From contig CALVJI010000027.1 of the NCBI GenBank assembly GCA_944332105.1, positions 1 to 12,914 of the forward strand: a stretch of DNA of 12,914 nt, in the 5' to 3' direction. The translations under genes and the position numbers were made by a program. This DNA is from an uncultured Bacilli bacterium (GTDB lineage Bacteria > Bacillota_I > Bacilli_A > RF39 > UBA660). Every line of letters begins with the position of its first letter. Position 1 is the stretch's first letter. Positions 6,844 through 12,455 of this stretch are shown one piece after another. The notes below the pieces were generated by a model. It was given only the letters and a program-made list of their open reading frames with translations. It did no database searches and was not told where the DNA came from.

Positions 6844-8022
6844 CTAATAAAAGATTTCTTCCTTTTCACGTCCATGAACATGAATGCGTACAACCCGATG
6901 ACTAATTTGATTAAATAAATGATATGCATTCGTGTGTATTCGAAAACAAACTTTAGAAATAGGAATATGCGCGCCAAAGATTTCAACTTCAGTACCAATT
7001 GCAATCTTTTCTGGACTAAAAACAAGTAACATATCCATACAATCAGCAACTATCGGTAAAAATTTTCCTTTCACATATACTTCTTGAAAATTCCTCGTTA
7101 CTCCATCGGCATATCCAATCGGTAAAGTAAGAACATAACCTTCTTCTTTAACCTTATAAATAGTATACCCAATCACATCACCAATATGTACTTTCCGCAC
7201 ACTCATAACTGTACTATATAACTCCATTGCTGTTTTAAGTTGTAAAGAGTTGGTTAACCGAGTTTCACTACAATGATATTTCTTTTGTAAAAACCTTCTT
7301 TTCATAATTCTAAATTTACTTTTTAAGGAATGTCCATCCGGCATATTCTGTGCAAAACCATATAAAATAATACCCAAACGAATCCCATTACAAAAAGGTA
7401 ATTTTTCATGATTTACTAAAGTTAAGCTTCGTCCAAAATGAACAATCGGGATCTCCTCTAAAGAAATATCCTTAGTAATTTCTAAAAAAGTATGAACTTG
7501 TTTATCCCAATAAGGATCCATAATGCCTGACGTAGCAAAATGACTGAAAACGCCTTCAATTAAAACATGAGGATTCTCTTTTAAAAGATGATAAGCTTCT
7601 TTAAAATCTTTACTCGTCGTAAATCCCAAACGCCTCATCCCCGAATCCACAGCCAAATGAACTTTCAATAAATCAAATAAATCCAATTTTACAACTTCCT
7701 TGGCATACTCTAAAGAATCAATGGTAACAGTAATCTCATTATTAATGGCATCCAAAAGATACTCTAAATCAATTGGCTCTAAACACAAAACAGGCGTGTC
7801 ACTTGTATATTTTCTAACTTGTAAAGCTTCTTCCAAAGAAGACACTGCCAAATAATTAACCCCACCACGAATCAAATCCAGCACACATTTCATTCCATGA
7901 TGATAGGCATTGTTTTTCACCACTCCAAAATAATATTCATAATCTGGATATTGTTTTTTTATTTCTAAAACATTCTGCGTCAATGCATCTCCATTTATTA
8001 AAGCATAGGTTTTTCTCTGCAT
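6844..8022 (-). CDS. alr: Alanine racemase-fold (type III PLP) amino acid racemase
   Basis: 392-aa PLP enzyme that interconverts L- and D-amino acids, normally alanine. The PLP lysine is K36 in VVKNNAYHHG (family consensus VKANAYGHG). The arginine-binding segment GMRRLGF has R131, GIRLGIILYG carries the pyridine-contacting Arg, the catalytic-Tyr segment is GYTIYK, and PIGYADG and CMDM follow. Two departures: position 124, where many alanine racemases have a carbamylated lysine (HLK-DTGM), is Ala here (HLAVDSGM), and the PLP loop has N37 and H41 instead of Ala and Gly. There is a short basic insertion around 230-250. The start ATG 8022 has GAGGGTGG upstream. It is co-transcribed with the D-aspartate-ligase-like and amidotransferase genes, so it may supply the D-amino acid for that ligase as well as D-Ala for the stem. 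Alanine versus serine or another substrate is open; the alr symbol is provisional. Confidence 0.85.
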   Translation of the reverse strand: MQRKTYALINGDALTQNVLEIKKQYPDYEYYFGVVKNNAYHHGMKCVLDLIRGGVNYLAVSSLEEALQVRKYTSDTPVLCLEPIDLEYLLDAINNEITVTIDSLEYAKEVVKLDLFDLLKVHLAVDSGMRRLGFTTSKDFKEAYHLLKENPHVLIEGVFSHFATSGIMDPYWDKQVHTFLEITKDISLEEIPIVHFGRSLTLVNHEKLPFCNGIRLGIILYGFAQNMPDGHSLKSKFRIMKRRFLQKKYHCSETRLTNSLQLKTAMELYSTVMSVRKVHIGDVIGYTIYKVKEEGYVLTLPIGYADGVTRNFQEVYVKGKFLPIVADCMDMLLVFSPEKIAIGTEVEIFGAHIPISKVCFRIHTNAYHLFNQISHRVVRIHVHGREKEEIFY

Positions 8023-8045
8023 TTTACCACCCTCACTTACCCTTT

Positions 8046-8054
8046 ATTATAGCA
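8046..8054 (-). promoter_or_regulatory. Internal extended -10 promoter before the racemase
   Basis: Minus-strand TGCTATAAT (8054-8046) is a perfect extended -10, 24 nt before the ATG. The -35 is poor (TTAACT at 8072-8067, 15-bp spacer), as is usual with extended -10 elements. It lies in the 73-bp gap after the acetyltransferase, where no convincing terminator hairpin is seen, so the last three genes may be transcribed both by read-through and from here. Confidence 0.55.
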
Positions 8055-8095
8055 AAAAAAAAGAAGAGTTAACAGATATAAACAAGGATTTGACA

Positions 8096-8668
8096 TCAAT
8101 GGATAGACAAAACTCTTGCTCTATTTTTCTTTTTAAACTCCTCTATCGCCCTTGATACTTGAATCCAATAAATTTTATAAAAGGCATTTTCTTTTAAGAC
8201 ATACACTTCTCTTGTCAATACTCCTAAATTGTTTTCAATGACTTTAGCAGAAGCCACATTCTCTCTTCGACAACTAACCATAATTTTTTCAAGTCCAAGC
8301 TTTTGACATTCAAACAAAGCAAGAGATAAAATTTGCGTTCCATATCCTTGACCTCGTTTACTTGGACGTACACTATAGCCAATATGTCCTCCATAAAAAG
8401 CCAAATCCCAATTTAAAAGACTATGCTGAATAGAAAGTGTTCCAACAAGATAATCACTTTCAAAAACAAAATAAACAGATACTGGAATTTTATTAGTACA
8501 ACCATCACGCTGACATGCTTCATTTATATATCTAAGCCATTCTTCATAAATAGAATTCGCATAATAATTTAATGGATGCCCTCCTTGATCAAATTTTCGA
8601 TACTCTTTAACATATAAAAGCCATTTATCTTTATCTTGAAAAGTAGGTTTTTTTAAAATTAAATTCAT
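8096..8668 (-). CDS. GNAT-family N-acetyltransferase
   Basis: 190-aa GNAT acetyltransferase, expected to move an acetyl group from acetyl-CoA to an amine; the substrate is unknown. The acetyl-CoA pyrophosphate-binding motif A is clear: HIGYSVRPSKRGQGYG (95-110) with RGQGYG at 105-110, preceded by the beta strand ESDYLVGTLSI and followed by VSCRRENVASAKVIENNLG, the usual motif B region. The N-terminal part (FDQGGHPLNYY) resembles the COG3981 group of predicted acetyltransferases, recalled from memory. Its ATG overlaps the TGA of the upstream gene as ATGA, so the two are translationally coupled and probably share a process. No signal peptide or membrane segment. Action on a cell-wall precursor is possible from context only. 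Confidence 0.88.
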   Translation of the reverse strand: MNLILKKPTFQDKDKWLLYVKEYRKFDQGGHPLNYYANSIYEEWLRYINEACQRDGCTNKIPVSVYFVFESDYLVGTLSIQHSLLNWDLAFYGGHIGYSVRPSKRGQGYGTQILSLALFECQKLGLEKIMVSCRRENVASAKVIENNLGVLTREVYVLKENAFYKIYWIQVSRAIEEFKKKNRARVLSIH

Positions 8669-9648
8669 TTCTTCCTACTAATAGTGCGTTCTAAAATCAT
8701 CTCATTAATCTCGGGATGAGCTGTTAAACAAGTATAGTTTAAAGCATCTTCTTCATTTTTAAAATAAGTACTATTTTTTCTAAAATATTCTCTTGATAAA
8801 TTATAGTATGCCTTGGCAACCGCGAATTTTTCACTTTCATTCACTGCTTCTTCAAAAAGACCAGGAATACTCTCGCCATTTAAAATTCTAATTTCATATT
8901 GAGCTACTTGACATTCTTGAAGTAACAAATCTTTAAATTGGGCACTACTCTCATGTTCTATTCTATCTGCTAAATGTTCGTTTTCCCACATTAAATCACA
9001 ACTATCAAACATCGAATTATAAGTAGTCTCCTCATTTAAGTATTCCGGATCCATCGCGTCATATCGCCGCGCCTTTAATAACTTAAAAGCATATAAGAGA
9101 TCTCCTTGATTCACATCTTGTTCCATAGTCATTCTCTTAAGAAAAGGAATATCATCTAAAGTTGCATGGGAAACGACTAAAAATTTCTCTTTAGCAGCTT
9201 GAATAAGCCATTTTTCTTCATCGCTAGATAAATCATACTCTAAACTAGAATGACCACAGCAAACGCATTTTAAATGATTATCAAGAAGCACAAAAACATG
9301 ATGGCAATCCTTCTTACCAAAGCGTTTAAAATCAAAAGTTTTTTTCAAAGTATCCCGAATAAAATACTGTATTTTTTCAACTTCATCAAGTAAATTCCTA
9401 TAAACAAATACAGAAGACCAAACTTTTTGCAATTTAAAATACGTATTATTTTTTATAAAAGGTACTAAACTATCCTTTTTTTCTATGACCGCTATTATTT
9501 GTGATTTTTCTTGTATCGTTAAATCATCGTCACTTGTTTCATTTTCCAGAGTCTGTATTTTTTTTTCTGCTTCATCCAAACGTTCATGTAACTGAAGTAA
9601 TTCCTCTAAAAACTTATCATTCACAAAAGCTTTTTGGCTTTTTTTCAT
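8665..9648 (-). CDS. Unknown 327-aa protein with coiled coil and C-x-H...CxxC motif
   Basis: Family not recognised. It has no signal peptide or membrane segment, so it is probably cytosolic. The N-terminal third is charged and helical, with a likely coiled coil at about 12-38. In the middle C115-x-H117 is followed by C128-x2-C131 (KCVCCGH), a spacing that suggests a small zinc-binding knuckle; H116, C130 and H133 are nearby alternatives as ligands. The C-terminal half is acidic and helical, with several Tyr and a final SREYF...ALNYTCL region. Start ATG 9648 follows a GGAAG site; its TGA overlaps the acetyltransferase ATG. It is the first gene of the leftward operon, with its own promoter interleaved with that of the divergent helicase. 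Zinc binding is inferred from spacing only. Confidence 0.8.
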   Translation of the reverse strand: MKKSQKAFVNDKFLEELLQLHERLDEAEKKIQTLENETSDDDLTIQEKSQIIAVIEKKDSLVPFIKNNTYFKLQKVWSSVFVYRNLLDEVEKIQYFIRDTLKKTFDFKRFGKKDCHHVFVLLDNHLKCVCCGHSSLEYDLSSDEEKWLIQAAKEKFLVVSHATLDDIPFLKRMTMEQDVNQGDLLYAFKLLKARRYDAMDPEYLNEETTYNSMFDSCDLMWENEHLADRIEHESSAQFKDLLLQECQVAQYEIRILNGESIPGLFEEAVNESEKFAVAKAYYNLSREYFRKNSTYFKNEEDALNYTCLTAHPEINEMILERTISRKK

Positions 9649-9677
9649 ATTCTCACACTTCCTTCGTTTTGCCTTCT

Positions 9678-9706
9678 ATTCTAACAAATTGACAAACAAA
9701 CCACAA
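9678..9706 (-). promoter_or_regulatory. Promoter of the leftward five-gene operon
   Basis: On the minus strand: -35 TTGTGG (9706-9701), 17-bp spacer, -10 TAGAAT (9683-9678) with an upstream TGT that makes an extended -10. Transcript start near 9671, about 22 nt before ATG 9648. It shares the same 40 bp with the rightward helicase promoter. Confidence 0.6.
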
Positions 9707-9718
9707 GTTTTTTATAAT
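9689..9718 (+). promoter_or_regulatory. Consensus promoter of the helicase gene (leaderless start)
   Basis: Perfect -35 TTGACA (9689-9694), 18-bp spacer and perfect -10 TATAAT (9713-9718). A start 7 nt after the -10 falls on position 9725, the A of the helicase ATG. No Shine-Dalgarno lies between the -10 and the ATG, so the mRNA would have no 5' leader. The TTG inside the -35 box is in frame with the gene but is promoter, not start codon. Confidence 0.75.
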
Positions 9719-9724
9719 ATCTTT

Positions 9725-11209
9725 ATGACCAAAATTATTGTAAACAATTATGCCTTAGATGAAGAACAATTAAAACCCGTTTTAGAAAACGCAAAATACT
9801 CTTTAATTATTGCTGGTGCCGGTTCTGGTAAAACTCTAACTTTAATTGGCAAGATTAAATATATGCTAGAAAATCACTTAATAAAACCAGAAGAAATATG
9901 TACGATCTCATTTACCAATGAAGCCACCAATAATTTAAAAAAGAATATTCTTAAAAACTGTCAAGTTGAAGTACCCACTTTTACCTTTCACAAATTAGCC
10001 TTATCCATTTTACAACAAGCCAAAATTCCTTATAAGATTGCTCAACCAGATTTACTTGATTATACAATTACCGAATTTTTTCAAACGAAATGCTTCCACA
10101 ACAAATTTCTAATCAAAAAATGTTACAAAGTCTTTGATCTACCACCCTTTTTCTCATGGCAAAAAATTCTTTCCTCTAAAAAATATCCAGCTATAAAAAA
10201 ACAAATCATTACTTTTATAAATCTCTTTAAAGCCAATGGATACTTTCAAAATGATTTAAAAAACATTTTAAAAAAAGCGAAGAAAGAACCTCTTCTTTAT
10301 CTAATCTATGCTATTTATCTTCTTTATGAAAATGCCAAAGAAAGCGCAAATACCCTAGACTTTGATGATATCATTTTAAAAACGACAACCTATTTACAGC
10401 AACACTCTATGAACCTTCCTTATAAACTAATTATTATTGACGAATTTCAAGACACCTCACTTTGTCGTTTTAATTTCATAGAGGAAATAATAAAACAAAC
10501 TGATGCTTCCTTATGTGTCGTTGGGGATGATTATCAATCAATTTACCATTTCTCAGGCTGTGATCTTTCCATATTCTTAAACTTCTCTTCTTTTTTCCCA
10601 AATGTTCAAACCTACAAATTAGAAACTACTTATCGTAATAGCGATGAACTAGTAAAAATTGCCGGCACATTTATCCAAAAAAATCCTCATCAAATAAAAA
10701 AAGAATTAAGAAGTAGCAAACATCTTTCCAAACCAATAAAACTAGTCTTTTACAAAAATTCCAACAATATTTTAGAAAAAGTTCTCCAAAAAATTCCTTC
10801 CAATCAACAGATTTTTCTATTGGGTCGCAACCACTTTGACCTCAAAAAATATACCAAAAATTTATCCTTTACAATAAAAGAAAACAATACCCTTTTCTTT
10901 CCAAAATTTCCTAATCACCATATTCGTTTTTTAACAGTTCATGCTGCGAAAGGTTTAGAAAGCGATGTCGTTATTCTTTTAAATTTAGAAAGTACTCTCT
11001 ATGGATTTCCTTCCTTACAAAAAGATGAAAAAATTCTTTCTTTAATAAAAAATGAACAACCTTTTCCCTATGAAGAAGAAAGAAGATTGTTCTACGTCGC
11101 CCTTACAAGAACAAAAAGTTATATATATCTTTTAATTCCTAAAGAAAATCCTTCTCGTTTTATTAAAGAAATTAAAAAAGAAGAAAATATCGAAAAAATA
11201 TTTTTATGA
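9725..11209 (+). CDS. Compact UvrD/Rep-type superfamily 1A helicase
   Basis: ATP-dependent DNA helicase of the UvrD/Rep/PcrA family, 494 aa. Motifs in order: Q motif LDEEQ (11-15), Walker A AGAGSGKT (30-37), Ia CTISFTNEAT, Ib TFHKLA, II IIIDEFQDTS (D239-E240), III VVGDDYQSIYHFSG, IV LETTYRN, V FLTVHAAKGLE and VI EEERRLFYVALTRTK (arginine finger region, R462). All catalytic residues seem intact. At 494 residues it is much shorter than UvrD or PcrA (about 720): the 1B and especially 2B accessory subdomains must be reduced, and there is no C-terminal RNA-polymerase-binding tail. The start is ATG 9725, placed 10 residues before the Q motif as usual; an upstream TTG (9689) is the -35 box. The stop overlaps the end of the convergent membrane gene by 6 bp. 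A repair or recombination role is likely, the exact one unknown; it is not the main PcrA. Confidence 0.9.
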   Translation: MTKIIVNNYALDEEQLKPVLENAKYSLIIAGAGSGKTLTLIGKIKYMLENHLIKPEEICTISFTNEATNNLKKNILKNCQVEVPTFTFHKLALSILQQAKIPYKIAQPDLLDYTITEFFQTKCFHNKFLIKKCYKVFDLPPFFSWQKILSSKKYPAIKKQIITFINLFKANGYFQNDLKNILKKAKKEPLLYLIYAIYLLYENAKESANTLDFDDIILKTTTYLQQHSMNLPYKLIIIDEFQDTSLCRFNFIEEIIKQTDASLCVVGDDYQSIYHFSGCDLSIFLNFSSFFPNVQTYKLETTYRNSDELVKIAGTFIQKNPHQIKKELRSSKHLSKPIKLVFYKNSNNILEKVLQKIPSNQQIFLLGRNHFDLKKYTKNLSFTIKENNTLFFPKFPNHHIRFLTVHAAKGLESDVVILLNLESTLYGFPSLQKDEKILSLIKNEQPFPYEEERRLFYVALTRTKSYIYLLIPKENPSRFIKEIKKEENIEKIFL

Positions 11210-12343
11210 TTCTTCACTAGTCATTTCAATTGTACTAACAATTTTTAAATGAGCTATTTTTTCAGATAATAAAGGCATATCAAAAATCCGTTTTAATAAA
11301 GCAATCAAATAAACCATTAAAGTTAAAGCAGCCAAGACAATTTGATAATATTCCCAAATATTTTCTGTAATCATCTTGCTTTGATAGAAATAAAAACCAC
11401 CAAACAATAACAAAACAGGAATACAGACATAGAAGAAAACACCCCAAAAATAATAAGCAAAGATTCGATACCAAGTTACTTTCTTACTAGAAAAAAACTC
11501 TAAATGAAAAAACTTCATAGCCACAGTTCTTCCCTTTAAACAAGTTGGTAACACCACAAAATAAAAAACTGTCCAAAAAACTAAAAAACATAAACTTACT
11601 ATCTTCCAACTAGTCAAAAATTGATGAGTAAAATAAAGGACACTAAAGAAAACAAAGAGAAAAATACCCATATCAATACCAAAACTAAAAGCTCTTCGTA
11701 AAATACTTACTTTTTGTCCTTTAACAAGAGAACTCTGATCTATCTCTTTTCGCGTCGGTAAAAATTTTAAAGGAATAAATGCAAGCAAATACCCAATAAC
11801 TCCTCCTAATGTGTTTAATATTAAATCATCGACATCAAAAACCCGATACCCTCTTGGATAAATAAAATATAAACCACTTAACTGAGTCAATTCAAAAAAC
11901 AAAGTCAAACAAAAACTATAAAACAGAGTTTTCTTAAAATCAAACTCAAAATAATAATGTAAATAAACACCAAAAGGAACAGTTAAAAAGACATTAAAAA
12001 TAGCTTCATAAACAACCGGATTTTTTAAAGTTGGAAAATATGTTGCAAAATCACTAACTGAAAAAGTAGATAAAGAAAATATTTCTGAAATAAAATGAAA
12101 AGGAATTAAATTATAACTAGGTGTTTTCATCATCGATACAGTTTCAATATCTGGTAAAGGTAAAATTACTAAAAAGTAAGCAACCATCAAATACAACAAA
12201 AAAGAATACACAATAATAGAACGATAAGAACTCACTGCACCATATTTATGATATTGATAGATAATATAAGGAATAGTAAATAATAAAGCAACTATAGGAA
12301 ACAACAAAATAGCCGTTTTAATTGCATAAGAAAATGACGTCAT
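11204..12343 (-). CDS. VanZ-RDD fusion membrane protein
   Basis: 379-aa multi-pass membrane protein. The N-terminal part (about 43-195) matches the VanZ family: NLIPFHF (78-84), NVFLTVPFGVYL, LTLFFELTQL and the signature FDVDDLILNTLGGVIGY. The C-terminal part (about 213-360) looks like an RDD domain, with RRAFSFGIDMGIF at its start and three or more further membrane helices. I estimate eight or nine helices in all. VanZ of vancomycin/teicoplanin operons gives low-level teicoplanin resistance by an incompletely understood mechanism; stand-alone VanZ and VanZ-RDD proteins are common in Firmicutes and mostly uncharacterised. It is a single-gene unit with its own promoter and an AGGTGAT ribosome binding site. 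An out-of-frame ATG 5 nt upstream of the start opens only a two-codon frame. It converges on the helicase gene with no hairpin between them. Confidence 0.88.
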   Translation of the reverse strand: MTSFSYAIKTAILLFPIVALLFTIPYIIYQYHKYGAVSSYRSIIVYSFLLYLMVAYFLVILPLPDIETVSMMKTPSYNLIPFHFISEIFSLSTFSVSDFATYFPTLKNPVVYEAIFNVFLTVPFGVYLHYYFEFDFKKTLFYSFCLTLFFELTQLSGLYFIYPRGYRVFDVDDLILNTLGGVIGYLLAFIPLKFLPTRKEIDQSSLVKGQKVSILRRAFSFGIDMGIFLFVFFSVLYFTHQFLTSWKIVSLCFLVFWTVFYFVVLPTCLKGRTVAMKFFHLEFFSSKKVTWYRIFAYYFWGVFFYVCIPVLLLFGGFYFYQSKMITENIWEYYQIVLAALTLMVYLIALLKRIFDMPLLSEKIAHLKIVSTIEMTSEES

Positions 12344-12369
12344 AACATAATCACCTGTTTCTTATTTAA

Positions 12370-12398
12370 AGTATACCTTCTTTTTTTAATATACGCAA
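12370..12398 (-). promoter_or_regulatory. Promoter of the VanZ-RDD gene
   Basis: On the minus strand: -35 TTGCGT (12398-12393), a 17-bp spacer that is mostly A, and -10 TATACT (12375-12370). This places the transcript start near 12363, about 20 nt before the ATG, with AGGTGAT in between. Confidence 0.75.
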
Positions 12399-12403
12399 GT
12401 TAA

Positions 12404-12442
12404 GAAAAAAAGGTAATACTTAAAATAAAAGTATTAACCTTT
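12404..12442 (-). terminator. Terminator of the variable-domain gene
   Basis: On the minus strand the arm 12442-12429 (AAAGGTTAATACTT) pairs with 12421-12409 (AAGTATTACCTTT), with one bulged T and a short A/T loop, followed by a T-run to 12405. It lies 14 nt after the stop of the gene at 12456-12914 and immediately upstream of the VanZ promoter, so it insulates the two. Confidence 0.8.
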
Positions 12443-12455
12443 GTTCTTTATCACT

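Noticed and set aside
8023..8095. Terminator between the acetyltransferase and racemase genes
   Set aside because: A T-run exists (nine T on the minus strand) but the sequence before it pairs over only about three bases, so read-through is more likely.
9689..9724. TTG at 9689 as helicase start
   Set aside because: It is the first half of a perfect TTGACA -35 box, has no ribosome binding site, and would add 12 residues unlike the family N-terminus.
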